Shown here piece by piece: positions 18,639 to 27,667 of a stretch of DNA of 64,000 nt. Each line of letters starts with the position of its first letter. Within the stretch, counting starts at the first letter, position 1. Below the pieces are notes generated by a model. It ran no database searches, was not told the origin of the DNA, and saw nothing but the letters and a program-made list of their open reading frames with translations. Origin of the DNA: Geminocystis herdmanii PCC 6308 (lineage in GTDB: Bacteria > Cyanobacteriota > Cyanobacteriia > Cyanobacteriales > Cyanobacteriaceae); the NCBI RefSeq assembly GCF_000332235.1, contig NZ_CM001775.1, positions 1,828,230 to 1,892,229 of the forward strand, read 5' to 3'. The position numbers and the translations under genes are program-made.

Positions 18639-20126
18639 TTAATTTTCGATCGTCGGAAGGATAGTTCCCATTTCTCCTTCTAATTCTAAGAAGCCACTAT
18701 AAGCCTCCATACCATGTTCACCAATATCTAAACCTAAATATTCTTCTTCTTGAGATACTCTTAAGCCTAGGGTTACTTTCAGTAAGTTCCAAAATAGAAT
18801 ACTAAAAACGATCATTGTAATACCAACTGATACAATACCTAGTAATTGCGCGCCTAATAAGTTAAAGTTGCCACTACTAAATAAACCTGATATATTTTCA
18901 TTTTCTGTGATGATGGAATCGGCAAATAATCCTACGGCGATCGTACCCCAAATACCATTCACTAAATGTACAGACACAGCTCCTACAGGATCATCGATTT
19001 TGAGACTATCGAGGAAATACACCGCAAAAACCACTAAGATTCCACCGAAAGCACCAATTAAAATAGCACTAGAGTAACTAACCATAGAACACCCGGCGGT
19101 GATGGCAACTAATCCTGATAAGATACCGTTAATTGTCAAGGATAAATCAGGTTTTCCTGCCAAAATCCAACTGCTAATAGTGGCGGTGATAGCACCAGAG
19201 GCGGCGGCTAAATTGGTTACAACTGCAATATAAGCAATATCTTCTCCTACTGCCATAGTAGAGCCGGGGTTGAAGCCAAACCAACCAATCCAGAGAATGA
19301 AACAGCCAAGGGTGGCGATACTTAAATTATGTCCGGGTAAGGGCATTATACCCCCTCCTGCTTGATATTTTCCCAGTCTAGGTCCTAAAATCATTGCTCC
19401 TGTTAAAGCACACCACCCCCCTACAGAATGCACTGCGGTTGAACCGGCGAAATCTTGAAAACCTATTTTCGATAACCAACCGCCTCCCCAAATCCAATGA
19501 CCAATAATTGGGTATGCGATCGCAACTAGAAAAATACTAAACAGCACAAAATCAATAAATTTTATTCTTTCTGCTACTGCACCCGATACGATGGTAGCAG
19601 CAGTACCAGCGAAAGCTACTTGAAATAGAAATTTAGCGGATAGGGGTACACCAGCCCAATTCAAAGCACCATAAACTCCCTCATAGGCATCCCCTATGGC
19701 TGGACTATTATCAGTACCATTTAAGAAAAATCCTTGTAAACCAATAAAGCCGTTACCATCTCCAAACATTAAGCCAAAACCTAATACCCAAAATGCGATC
19801 GTAGATACAGCGAAAACAATCAAATTTTTTGATAACATATTAACGGCATTTTTGCGACGACAAAAACCCGTTTCTAACATGGCAAAACCTGCATTCATCA
19901 AGATTACTAAGACGGAGGCTAAAACTACCCATAAAGTATCTAAACCAACTTTTAATTCTCCTGTAATAGTTTGCAAATCTTTAGCTGTATCTTGAGCATA
20001 AACGGCATAACTAGAACTTAATAAAAGAATGGCACTTAAAACAACACAACCTTGCCAACTGTAGGATTGTTTAATTTTCTTAATAATTATATTGAGTCTT
20101 TTTTGATTTGTTCTAATTTTTAGCAT
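18639..20126 (-). CDS. amt: Ammonium transporter, Amt family
   Basis: This is an inner-membrane ammonium channel of 495 residues. A basic N-terminal stretch and a hydrophobic segment ending in YAVYAQ look like a signal peptide. Eleven Amt membrane segments follow. The twin pore histidines are in AVHSVGGW and SVHLVNGIWG, and NAGFAMLETGF and GFNPGSTM are family signatures. The C-terminal tail ends in ELEGEMGTILPTIEN. No glnK/glnB gene lies beside it. I did not find a GTA-N8-TAC NtcA box in the 220-bp upstream spacer, where a copy of MITE-like family B lies, so nitrogen control cannot be claimed from sequence. Confidence 0.95.
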   Translation of the reverse strand: MLKIRTNQKRLNIIIKKIKQSYSWQGCVVLSAILLLSSSYAVYAQDTAKDLQTITGELKVGLDTLWVVLASVLVILMNAGFAMLETGFCRRKNAVNMLSKNLIVFAVSTIAFWVLGFGLMFGDGNGFIGLQGFFLNGTDNSPAIGDAYEGVYGALNWAGVPLSAKFLFQVAFAGTAATIVSGAVAERIKFIDFVLFSIFLVAIAYPIIGHWIWGGGWLSKIGFQDFAGSTAVHSVGGWCALTGAMILGPRLGKYQAGGGIMPLPGHNLSIATLGCFILWIGWFGFNPGSTMAVGEDIAYIAVVTNLAAASGAITATISSWILAGKPDLSLTINGILSGLVAITAGCSMVSYSSAILIGAFGGILVVFAVYFLDSLKIDDPVGAVSVHLVNGIWGTIAVGLFADSIITENENISGLFSSGNFNLLGAQLLGIVSVGITMIVFSILFWNLLKVTLGLRVSQEEEYLGLDIGEHGMEAYSGFLELEGEMGTILPTIEN

Positions 20127-20206
20127 TATCCTCGCCTAAATTTTGACTTCCACATTATAAAGTCTATAGAAAATTTTTTTAGCATCAATTTTTACAAATA
20201 TTTAAT

Positions 20207-20336
20207 TAAGTTAAAACTCATTAACTTATAGATTTTTAGATTAGTAGAAAACGAATAAAATTTTTAGCTGTTTGTTGCCTTTTGCCTTTTGTCTGTTGCC
20301 TACCTTTATCTTTCAATTTAGAAGTGTCCTAATTTA
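20207..20336 (+). mobile_element. MITE-like element, family B, copy upstream of amt
   Basis: The left end TAAGTTAAAACTCATTAACTT (from 20207) and right end GAAGTGTCCTAATTTA (to 20336) are degenerate inverted repeats. Both match the ends of the 126-bp copy at 54135-54260, and the TTGCCTTTTGCC-type interior matches too. The element is 130 bp long with no frame. It separates amt from the next gene on the same strand. Confidence 0.6.
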
Positions 20337-20347
20337 ATTATTGTGTT

Positions 20348-21955
20348 CTAAATGCGTGTATTATAAATCATAATTAATTGTCTTTGGGGATTATATACTT
20401 CTACCATAATTTGATATTTTGTACTTATATATTGATAATTTTTTTCAACTTGCTCAATGTGGGTATTTATCTGTTGTTTTTGTTGATCATTATTGGTTAA
20501 ACTGTTAAGACTTGATAGTTTAGATATTTTTTGTAAATATTCTTGATTTAAAAAGATTTTAACGGTATTTGGTTCTACACTATAGCTACACTTTAACTCG
20601 CTATTATTGCAGATAGTATCTAATTCGGCTTTAATTTCTTGTTTAACAAGGGCTTTTTTTAGTTGTGATTTAGCTGTTTCTAGTTGTTTATTAGTACTGG
20701 TTTCTAAATTTTTAGCTTCTTGGGCGGTGAAGGTTTCGGGAGCAATTTTTTTTAATTCTTTTAAAGCATTTTCCCATGCAGAAACTGCTTTTGTCCATTG
20801 ATTATTTTTTTGTGATTCTAAGGCTTCGTTGATATTTTTTTTTGCTTGATTTTTAATATTGAGAGCATTTTTTTCTTTGGTAATTTGTTTTTGTATTTCC
20901 ATTAAATTGAGGAGATAACTATTTAAAAGGGTTTCTTTTTCTTGATAGGCTTTCGTTAAGGGTTCGATCGATTCTACTTGTTTTATTGCAGTCTGCCAAC
21001 TTTTTTCAATATTTTCTAAGTCTGTTAAACTGCTAATTTCTTTTTGTTTATTTTCTATAGTTGTAGCTAAGTTTTGAGCATTAATTAAATTTTCTTGTCC
21101 TTGTTTTTCTCTGCTAATATTATTATCAGCAATGGTTAGTTGATTTTGATAAAGATTTAATTTTTCGTTTTTAAAGTTGGCTAAAATATCGATATTTAAA
21201 CTATTCATAAGTTCGATCGATTCCTGCCAAAAACCTTTAATTCTAATCCATTCATCCAGAGATAAAGGAAGATTTTGAGTTAAATTTGTTGAGTCTTTTT
21301 CTAACTGTAAAGCACCCAAGACATTATCTAATTGACTAACTTTCTTATCATATTTTTCTATAAAAGAAGTGGCTTCTTCATGGTATTTTGACCAACGGGG
21401 AATTCTTTTTAACTCATTAATTTCTAATATTAAGCCTAGTTGTAAAGCCTTGATATTTTCTTCCGTTAAATTTTGATAATTAGCTTCAAATTGATTAGAA
21501 ATTGATGTCTCTGTTTCAGTAATAACGCTACATTCTCCTAACACACAAGGGCGAGTAAAATAGTAAAAAATTCCGATAATACCTAAGGAGATTCCTCCTA
21601 AAAGAGAGACAATAAACCCAACAGAAAAATTTTGAGAGCTATAATATTTTTTTTGCTTAATATCTTCTAAATTATGTTCAATACTGTTGTAATAAATTTC
21701 ATTGGCATCATTAATATTGCGAATCAAAAAGTTATCCACAATCTGATATTCTTCTAAGGTGTCTTTGATTCGATCGATCACTTCCGTAATAGATTCACTA
21801 ATTAAAATGACTAAGTAATTATCTTCCTTAAAACAGTCAATTTCAATTCGGTCGAGATTATCAAACTCACCATTAATTATCTCATGAAATTTATGGTTTA
21901 AAGTTTCACAATCAAGGTTGTCACCAATAGCAGTTTTAATCATAGTGAATTTCAC
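20348..21955 (-). CDS. Uncharacterised single-pass membrane protein with coiled coil
   Basis: I do not recognise this 535-residue protein. Residues 1-105 form an acidic soluble domain. One clear membrane segment, FSVGFIVSLLGGISLGIIGI, follows at about 109-128, and a short cysteine pair lies after it in RPCVLGEC. Residues about 150-450 are rich in Glu, Lys, Gln and Leu with helical periodicity and many glutamines, suggesting a long coiled coil or TPR-like helical stalk. The final 90 residues contain another Cys pair (CNNSELKC). A GTT-rich T-tract strand bias reflects the lysine-rich coding content. The second methionine, 12 bases in, is an equally plausible start. Neighbours give no hint of function. 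Confidence 0.7.
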   Translation of the reverse strand: MKFTMIKTAIGDNLDCETLNHKFHEIINGEFDNLDRIEIDCFKEDNYLVILISESITEVIDRIKDTLEEYQIVDNFLIRNINDANEIYYNSIEHNLEDIKQKKYYSSQNFSVGFIVSLLGGISLGIIGIFYYFTRPCVLGECSVITETETSISNQFEANYQNLTEENIKALQLGLILEINELKRIPRWSKYHEEATSFIEKYDKKVSQLDNVLGALQLEKDSTNLTQNLPLSLDEWIRIKGFWQESIELMNSLNIDILANFKNEKLNLYQNQLTIADNNISREKQGQENLINAQNLATTIENKQKEISSLTDLENIEKSWQTAIKQVESIEPLTKAYQEKETLLNSYLLNLMEIQKQITKEKNALNIKNQAKKNINEALESQKNNQWTKAVSAWENALKELKKIAPETFTAQEAKNLETSTNKQLETAKSQLKKALVKQEIKAELDTICNNSELKCSYSVEPNTVKIFLNQEYLQKISKLSSLNSLTNNDQQKQQINTHIEQVEKNYQYISTKYQIMVEVYNPQRQLIMIYNTRI

Positions 21956-22100
21956 AAACAGTTAGTATAAAAATCTTATTTTCGGAGGAAATTGTCATTT
22001 TAGAGGATAATTTAATTAGATAATTATATAGCACGATCGTCTGAGCATCATCTGAAAACATTAAAAATTATTAAAAACCTAATCATTACCAGACAATGAG

Positions 22101-22130
22101 TTAGCTAAGACACATTTAACTTAAGTAGAT
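22101..22130. repeat. Fragment related to MITE-like family B left end
   Basis: TTAGCTAAGACACATTTAAC resembles the family B left terminal repeat. It has no partner end nearby. Confidence 0.35.
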
Positions 22131-22186
22131 TATTTAATTCTCATCATCGTTAAAGTTACCATAAAATAAAGTTCGATCGAAATACC

Positions 22187-22774
22187 ATGAATAAAAAAAT
22201 CACTTGGCAGACAAAATCCGAAAATCCCCATAACCTCACCAATTTACAATTAATTAGTCAATGGTGGTCAAATCTTGGTACAAAACCAGTAAAATTAGCC
22301 CAAAGATTAATTCCCACCAGTGGCAACCTTGACGATATAAATTGGGAAACCCAAAGATTTGACGAAGAATTTACCCTCGACTCACCTCAACTAAGAGGCA
22401 TCACCCTTTATGGCAAGAAACAAGGAGAAGAAAAAGAATTTGGTTACACCCCCCATAAAATAGAATTAGATGCAGATTTTCACCAATTAGACATATATCT
22501 TCAATCTCAATCCAATCTCATCATTCGCTTTACCACAAATATTATCCAATATCCCACCCTATCCCTATCAGAAGTAGAAATAGTCAGTAATCCATCAGGA
22601 AAAAATCATGTAATTCTCCTGAGAAATCATGAACAAAAAATGGACATTACTTTTAATTTAAACCCCAATCAACAACTATATTTACTCTCTCAATTAGCCA
22701 AAACTTTAAAACACAATCCTCAAATTAATATTTCACCAGAAACCTTAGAAGAATTAATTACATTGTCAAAATAG
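22187..22774 (+). CDS. Uncharacterised cyanobacterial protein
   Basis: The 195-residue protein has no domain that I recognise. It begins with a polar region containing SQWWSNLGTKPVKLAQRLIP. The middle is rich in alternating hydrophobic residues (HQLDIYLQSQSNLIIRFTTN) suggesting beta strands, and a helical C terminus follows. No signal peptide or membrane segment is present. Codon use and AT content match the neighbours. It stands alone, 231 bp after the divergent 535-residue gene. Confidence 0.65.
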   Translation: MNKKITWQTKSENPHNLTNLQLISQWWSNLGTKPVKLAQRLIPTSGNLDDINWETQRFDEEFTLDSPQLRGITLYGKKQGEEKEFGYTPHKIELDADFHQLDIYLQSQSNLIIRFTTNIIQYPTLSLSEVEIVSNPSGKNHVILLRNHEQKMDITFNLNPNQQLYLLSQLAKTLKHNPQINISPETLEELITLSK

Positions 22775-23022
22775 ATTTTGTAAAATTTAATAAATAAAAT
22801 ACTATCAATTTTCAAGAAACTAGGTAAATAGACTCATTCCTTAGTAGAATTGATAGTAAAATTTATTTTTCCCAAATATAATTATCAGAATTATGTATTG
22901 ATAATAACATTTTATATAAAAGATTACAAAACTGTAGAAAATCTCCACAAAATCTCCACAATTTTTTCTTAAATTAGAGTTAAATCAAAGATAACAATAA
23001 TTGAAAAGCTGAGGTAAAACCT

Positions 23023-23973
23023 ATGAATAACTTAATCAAAGAAATTAATCAGCGTTACCTCTTAGGGGAAAGAAATTTTCATAGTCACAATTGGTCTAAC
23101 ATTAATCTACAAGGAATTAATTTAAGCGGAGTTAATTTAAAAAATAGTGATTTAAGTTTTGTTAATTTTGAGAATGCTAATTTAGAAAATGCTAATCTCA
23201 GTAAATGTAACTTAAAAGGTGCTAACTTAAAAGGTGCTAATTTAAAAAATGCTATTTTAGATGAAAGTGATTTAAGTTTTTCTAAACTCCATCAAGCTAA
23301 CTTAAATAATGTTCATGGTAAAAAAGTTAATTTTCGTCAAGCTCATCTCAATAATGCTAGTCTCGAAAAAGCCTATTTAAGTTGTGCTAATTTTACCCAA
23401 GCCTCTCTCAATAATTGCAATCTATCCCATGGTAATATGCGTAAAGCTGAATTAAAAAACGCATTTTTAACCGGTGCTAATTTAACTCAAACCTATATGG
23501 GCGAATCTAATATAACGGGTACTTGTTTTACTTCTGCGATAATAAATAAAACTTATTTTAGAGAAGCACAATACGATAAAAATACTCAATTCGATAGTAA
23601 ATTAAATCAGGAAGAAATGGGTTTAATTTATGTGGAATATAATGAAGTCGCCCTAGCAGATGTTTTAAACGCTATCAACTATATCAGCTCTTGTAGCACG
23701 AAGTATTTGGGGGTAGGTTTAGTAACCAAATATTGGCATTCTTCCAAGCCCAATAATGAATGGTTAAGTAAGTTTCAAATCAATAATCAAGGTAGGATTA
23801 TCTATCTAGGTACAGAAACAGAATTGCTCAATGATTTTCAAATACAATGGTATCATCAATGGGTGAGGGAGTATTTTAAGTCTTGTTCTTTTATTATTAA
23901 TAATTTTTCTCAATTAATTCAAACAGATTTATCATCTTCTCCTTACCATTTACATTTACCTTTAGTCGCATAA
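23023..23973 (+). CDS. Pentapeptide-repeat protein with unique C-terminal domain
   Basis: Residues about 28-185 consist of some thirty A(N/D)LxX repeats such as ANLENANLSKCNLKGANLKG, which fold into a right-handed quadrilateral beta helix. The last 110 residues (from about 205) are not repetitive and include EVALADVLNAINYISS and a tryptophan-rich QWYHQWVREYFKSC, a likely separate domain of unknown role. There is no signal peptide, so a cytoplasmic location is likely. Pentapeptide proteins are very common in cyanobacteria and function cannot be assigned from the repeat. Confidence 0.88.
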   Translation: MNNLIKEINQRYLLGERNFHSHNWSNINLQGINLSGVNLKNSDLSFVNFENANLENANLSKCNLKGANLKGANLKNAILDESDLSFSKLHQANLNNVHGKKVNFRQAHLNNASLEKAYLSCANFTQASLNNCNLSHGNMRKAELKNAFLTGANLTQTYMGESNITGTCFTSAIINKTYFREAQYDKNTQFDSKLNQEEMGLIYVEYNEVALADVLNAINYISSCSTKYLGVGLVTKYWHSSKPNNEWLSKFQINNQGRIIYLGTETELLNDFQIQWYHQWVREYFKSCSFIINNFSQLIQTDLSSSPYHLHLPLVA

Positions 23974-24000
23974 TATTTTTTGTTAATAGACAATTCTAGA

Positions 24001-24072
24001 TAGGGTCGGCTGAAAAAAATCAGAAGGCTATTAAAATCAAGGGTTTAGACAAACTACATTGACAAAAAAAGT
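24001..24072 (+). repeat. Dispersed 70-bp repeat, copy 2
   Basis: TAGGGTCGGCTGAAAAAAAT followed by TTAAAATCAAGGGTTTAGAC matches copies at 10735-10806 and 59672-59741 with a few substitutions. It begins 28 bp after the pentapeptide gene stop. Confidence 0.6.
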
Positions 24073-24153
24073 GTGGCAAAATAAGGGGTGAGCGAAAAAA
24101 ATGGTTGGTAAATTACCATAAATTTGGCTTGAAGTAATGAGTAATAAGTAATA

Positions 24154-24340
24154 GTGCGATTCGTTCGCTAGAAACTAGATTTATTATCTAGGGGATTAGC
24201 GGTAATGTATCTATTTTAGTACATTGACAACTTAATCATCATGTAGGTGTAAGTCCCATTGAAAGGAACACACTCTTGGTAATAACATCTAACGACACTA
24301 ATTTGTCACCGATGACAATTAATTTGGCACTGTACAAGTA
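24154..24340 (+). mobile_element. Truncated 5' end of a group II intron (relic)
   Basis: GTGCGATTCG at 24154 matches the GUGCG 5' end of group II introns. It is followed by hairpins expected of domain I (CTAGAT/ATCTAG at 24172-24198; AATGTA/TACATT near 24203-24228) and by GGTGTAAGTCCC near 24246, a sequence typical of cyanobacterial group II introns. The similarity ends before the tRNA-Thr 3' end. No reverse transcriptase frame or domain V/VI is visible, so this is a fragment about 190 bp long. Confidence 0.6.
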
Positions 24341-24345
24341 TAAAA

Positions 24346-24417
24346 AGCCTTTGACGAGGATTGAACTCGTGACCTCACCCTTACCAAGGGTGTGCTCTAC
24401 CACTGAGCTACAAAGGC
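24346..24417 (-). tRNA. tRNA-Thr (anticodon GGT)
   Basis: On the minus strand the acceptor stem GCCTTTG pairs with CAAAGGC, the anticodon loop is TTGGTAA and the T arm contains GTTCAATCC. The discriminator is U. The tRNA is 72 nt without an encoded CCA. It lies 2 bp downstream of tRNA-Tyr, so both are surely cotranscribed. Confidence 0.96.
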
Positions 24418-24419
24418 GA

Positions 24420-24501
24420 TGGGCCGAGCTGGATTTGAACCAGCGTAGGCATAGCCAGCGGATTTACAGTCCGCCCCCATTAACCACTCGGGCATCGACC
24501 C
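24420..24501 (-). tRNA. tRNA-Tyr (anticodon GTA)
   Basis: On the minus strand GGGTCGA pairs with TCGGCCC (one G-U pair), and the anticodon stem-loop GGACTGTAAATCC gives anticodon GTA. A long variable arm is present, as expected for bacterial tRNA-Tyr. The discriminator is A. It is first in the Tyr-Thr pair, an arrangement known from other cyanobacteria. Confidence 0.96.
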
Positions 24502-24656
24502 GTTTGTTTTCACATTTAATTATTATATCTAACTTTTTGGGAAAATGCCAATAATTTTGAAAATAAATTGGAAATTTGGTTTTTATAGAAAGTTTTAACA
24601 ATTGACTACTAAGATTTAAGGGATAATGGGATGTAATAAATACATTCAATTTAATT

Positions 24657-25166
24657 ATGACTAAGTTACGCAATATTCTTATTGGTGCAGGTATCGCTAC
24701 AGTGGGTGCGATCGGAGTTAAAAAAGCTGTGGATTATTTTCAGGAGAAAAAACAGCAAGAAGTGGTTAATCAATTACCTGAAGATGCTTCTATTTCTAAT
24801 CCTCAAGAAGAAGTCGCTTTTGCAGTGGTGGAAACTAATTCTGTACAAGGTTTTTTGGATAAAACTTTCGGCACGGTAGGACGTTATCAACCTAATCGAT
24901 CGCCTAAAGTTTTTGAGTATCAAGATAAAAATTATATGGTAATTTGGGCTTATGATCAACAAAAATCGAAAAATCAAATGTTGGTTTTTGTTTATACTGA
25001 TAAGGGACGAGAAATGATTGGTAGTGTGGGTTATACCGCTTCTGAAACTGATTATCGTTTAACCATGGAAAACACTCCTTTTGCTGTAATTATCAATGGC
25101 AAAAAACTTCAGTCTGGAGAAGGGGAAACTTCTGGCACTAATGATGTGGATTTTGTTTTGGCTTAG
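24657..25166 (+). CDS. Uncharacterised membrane-anchored protein
   Basis: The 169-residue protein starts with a hydrophobic segment (ILIGAGIATVGAIGVKKAVD, residues 6-25) followed by lysine- and glutamine-rich helix. This suggests an N-terminal anchor or uncleaved signal. The rest (about 45-169) is predicted mixed alpha/beta, with NYMVIWAYDQQKSKNQMLVFVYTD and a C-terminal glycine-rich strand. No known domain is recognised. It diverges from the tRNA-Tyr/Thr unit. The ATG follows an AATTT leader without a strong ribosome-binding site. Confidence 0.7.
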   Translation: MTKLRNILIGAGIATVGAIGVKKAVDYFQEKKQQEVVNQLPEDASISNPQEEVAFAVVETNSVQGFLDKTFGTVGRYQPNRSPKVFEYQDKNYMVIWAYDQQKSKNQMLVFVYTDKGREMIGSVGYTASETDYRLTMENTPFAVIINGKKLQSGEGETSGTNDVDFVLA

Positions 25167-25192
25167 AAATTACAAATATTAATGTATAATTT

Positions 25193-25220
25193 CACGCAAA
25201 GACGCAAAGACGCAAAGAAA
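25193..25220. repeat. ACGCAAAG tandem repeat (dispersed family)
   Basis: ACGCAAAGACGCAAAGACGC and the following AAAGAA are the reverse complement of the repeat at 12063-12089. It lies in the 3' spacer of the preceding gene. Confidence 0.6.
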
Positions 25221-25271
25221 GAAGAACGCAAAGGGTTATTGTAAAGTCATTATCTTAACTTCATAAGGGAA

Positions 25272-25292
25272 GGGTTGAATAATATTCAACCC
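25272..25292. repeat. Palindrome GGGTTGAAT/ATTCAACCC, copy 1
   Basis: The two 9-base arms are separated by 3 bases. It lies between convergent genes (25166 and 25319), where it could serve as a bidirectional transcript end. Further copies are at 42409, 48686 and 50177. Confidence 0.65.
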
Positions 25293-25318
25293 CTACGATC
25301 GTATTTTTCTGAAGCTCT

Positions 25319-25957
25319 CTAAGAGTTTGCGGTTTGTCCAATACGGGGTTCTGTTCCTGCTATAATTCGATCGATATTGCTACGGTGACGAATAATGACA
25401 TAACTGGCGGCAATAATAGCAAAACCGATATAGGGTATCGTGGGTAAGAAAATCCACATCAAAATATTAACACCGATCGAGGCGGAAATAGAACTAATTG
25501 AGACAATTCTAGTTATCGCTAATACGCTTAAAAATACCGCAAAAGTACCTAAACCCACATAAGGATTCATCGTCAATAAAATTCCTAAACTGATGGCGGC
25601 GGATTTTCCTCCTGCAAAGTTTAACCAAATGGATTTACTATGCCCAATCACTGCTATTAATGCACATACAGCAATTAACCAGTCTTGCCATTGAGGGGGT
25701 AATATCTCACTATAGTCATACAACAATTTAACGGCTAATACGGCTAATACTCCTTTGAGCATATCAATAATTAAGACGGCGATCGCCGCTCCTTTGCCGA
25801 CATTTCTGAGTACATTTGTCGCTCCTGTTGAACCTGATCCCATTTCTCGAATATCAATACCTTTTAACATACGAGCTAGTATATACCCAGTGGGAAATGA
25901 ACCGAGTAAATAAGCGACTAAAATAAGGCTAATAGCAATTAATAAGGAAGTTGTCAT
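25319..25957 (-). CDS. plsY: Glycerol-3-phosphate acyltransferase PlsY
   Basis: PlsY is an integral membrane enzyme that transfers an acyl group from acyl-phosphate to glycerol-3-phosphate in phospholipid synthesis. Of the three cytoplasmic motifs, SFPTGYIL leads to GSGSTGATNVLRN (about 40-52), a variant of GSGNxGATN. GHSKSIWLNFAGGKSAA is motif 2 and the last loop carries IIRHRSNIDRIIAGTEPRIG. Five to six membrane segments are visible and the length of 212 is normal. It is divergent from gmhB, with a 54-bp spacer. Confidence 0.94.
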   Translation of the reverse strand: MTTSLLIAISLILVAYLLGSFPTGYILARMLKGIDIREMGSGSTGATNVLRNVGKGAAIAVLIIDMLKGVLAVLAVKLLYDYSEILPPQWQDWLIAVCALIAVIGHSKSIWLNFAGGKSAAISLGILLTMNPYVGLGTFAVFLSVLAITRIVSISSISASIGVNILMWIFLPTIPYIGFAIIAASYVIIRHRSNIDRIIAGTEPRIGQTANS

Positions 25958-26011
25958 AAATAGTTAATAATAAATAGTTAATCAAATTTAATTGTTAACT
26001 GTCAATCATAG

Positions 26012-26563
26012 ATGAAAGCATTATTTTTAGATAGGGATGGGGTGGTAATAGAATATATCCCTTATCTTAGTAAACCTGAACAAGTGAAAATTCCTCAAGG
26101 TGCGATCGAGGCTCTCAAATTATGGCAAGATCAAGGTTATCGTTTAGTTATTGTCACCAATCAATCGGGCATTAGTCGAGGTTATTTCACTTATGATGAT
26201 GTCATGGCGATTCATCAAAAAATTTTAGAAGAATATGGTCAATTTGGGATACAATTCGCAGATATTTTAATGTGTCCTCATCAACCTGCTGATAATTGTC
26301 ATTGTCGTAAGCCCTCTCCTTATCTTTTAGAGACTTATAGTCAACATCAAAATATTGATTTAGCTCGATCGTACTTTATTGGCGATGCCCCTAGTGATAT
26401 AGAATGTGCTATTAATGCCCAATGTCAACCAGTATTAGTGTTAACGGGTAGAGGAAAAGAAACCTTGCAACATCTATCTAAATATTCAATCCCTATCCCC
26501 GTTTTTAATTCTCTGGGTGGCACAGTAAAATTAATAAATAATGAATCCCTCAGTGAAGTATAG
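26012..26563 (+). CDS. gmhB: HAD-family D-glycero-D-manno-heptose-1,7-bisphosphate 7-phosphatase (GmhB-like)
   Basis: The HAD motif I is LDRDGVV at residues 5-11, motif II is VTNQSGISRGY, and motif III/IV is FIGDAPSDIECA. The zinc-binding set C-x-H...C-x-C (CPHQPADNCHCRKP) is the hallmark of GmhB. The reaction removes the 7-phosphate on the way to ADP-heptose. Motif IV reads GDAPSDIE where GDxxxD is usual, which keeps both aspartates. No other heptose genes are nearby. The 183-residue length is normal. Confidence 0.88.
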   Translation: MKALFLDRDGVVIEYIPYLSKPEQVKIPQGAIEALKLWQDQGYRLVIVTNQSGISRGYFTYDDVMAIHQKILEEYGQFGIQFADILMCPHQPADNCHCRKPSPYLLETYSQHQNIDLARSYFIGDAPSDIECAINAQCQPVLVLTGRGKETLQHLSKYSIPIPVFNSLGGTVKLINNESLSEV

Positions 26564-26677
26564 AATTTATTGGTGAGAAGAAGGTATTAGGTTTTACAAT
26601 ATTTGTGAAAGCGTTTTAATTCCTCATTCTTAATTCTTAATTCTTAATTCTCAATTCTCAATTCTCAATTAATTTAT

Positions 26678-27604
26678 ATGGTTTTTTTCTCAACTAACGA
26701 CACCTTTACCGCCAAAGCACAAAATATTCTCGAAGCTACATGGAGAGAATTTCCAAGCCTTGCCAAAAATCAAATCGCTTTAACATGGATTGTTTATGAT
26801 GAACCTGTTATCGTTAATACTGGAGGCGCTTTATCTTCTCAAGAATTTTGGCAATATCCCCTCCAAGGTTTTAGTTATCGGGGGGAAGAAAAAATTTACC
26901 CTGCCAGTGTGGTTAAGTTATTCTATCTAGTCGCTATTTATGAATGGTTAGAGGGGGGAATGATTAGCGAATCTCCTGAGTTGAATCGTGCTATTAGAGA
27001 TATGATTGTGGATTCTAGTAATGATGCCACCAGTTATATTGTGGATATGCTTAGTGGTACTACTTCAGGAGTGGAGTTGTCGATCGAACCTTTTGAAACA
27101 TGGAAATATCAAAGAAATATCGTTAATCGTTATTATCAATCTCTAGGCTGGAAAGAATTAGCGACTATCAATGTTAATCAAAAAACATGGTGTGATGGCG
27201 CTTATGGTAGAGAAAGGATGTTTTTAGGGGAAACTTATGATAATCGTAATATGTTAACCACTAATGCCGTGGCAAGATTGCTTCATAGTATCATCGGTGG
27301 AGTTGCGGTGTCTTCTACTGCCTCTCAAAAAATGATGGATTTACTTAAAAGAGATGTGACTTGTAAAACTTTAGAGAAGGGGGAAGAGGAAAATCAAATT
27401 AATGGCTTTTTAGGGGAGAGTTTACCTAATAATAGTAGTTTATGGTCAAAGGCAGGATGGACTTCTACCGTACGCCATGATTGTGCTTATATTGAAATGC
27501 TCGATCGAAATCCTTATCTATTAATAGTATTCACGGAAGGAAAAGAAAACAGTCAAAACCGTGACATAATTCCCTTTATTTCTGCCCAATTTGCCCAAAT
27601 ATAG
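26678..27604 (+). CDS. Serine hydrolase, class A beta-lactamase-like fold
   Basis: The 308-residue protein has a penicillin-interacting enzyme pattern: S77-x-x-K80 in YPASVVKLFYL, SND at 114-116 where class A enzymes have SDN, and KAGWTS near 260 in place of KTG. No signal peptide is visible, so it may be cytoplasmic, unlike true beta-lactamases. Such proteins occur in many cyanobacteria without known resistance function. The leader from about 26620 consists of TTAATTC and CTCAATT repeats that end just before the start codon. Confidence 0.78.
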   Translation: MVFFSTNDTFTAKAQNILEATWREFPSLAKNQIALTWIVYDEPVIVNTGGALSSQEFWQYPLQGFSYRGEEKIYPASVVKLFYLVAIYEWLEGGMISESPELNRAIRDMIVDSSNDATSYIVDMLSGTTSGVELSIEPFETWKYQRNIVNRYYQSLGWKELATINVNQKTWCDGAYGRERMFLGETYDNRNMLTTNAVARLLHSIIGGVAVSSTASQKMMDLLKRDVTCKTLEKGEEENQINGFLGESLPNNSSLWSKAGWTSTVRHDCAYIEMLDRNPYLLIVFTEGKENSQNRDIIPFISAQFAQI

Positions 27605-27667
27605 CATTCCTTTGATTCAGGTTATAATGAATTATCTTAATCCATTATTACTCTCTTAATACAATCA

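Noticed and set aside
20127-20347. NtcA-binding site upstream of amt
   Set aside because: I searched for GTA-N8-TAC by eye and did not find one, so nitrogen control is not claimed.
24276-24554. Open frame of 92 codons on the plus strand
   Set aside because: It overlaps tRNA-Thr and tRNA-Tyr (antisense) and the intron relic; it is an artefact of RNA gene sequence.
26678-27604. Antibiotic-resistance beta-lactamase
   Set aside because: Although SxxK is present, there is no signal peptide and the SDN and KTG boxes are altered, so resistance should not be inferred.
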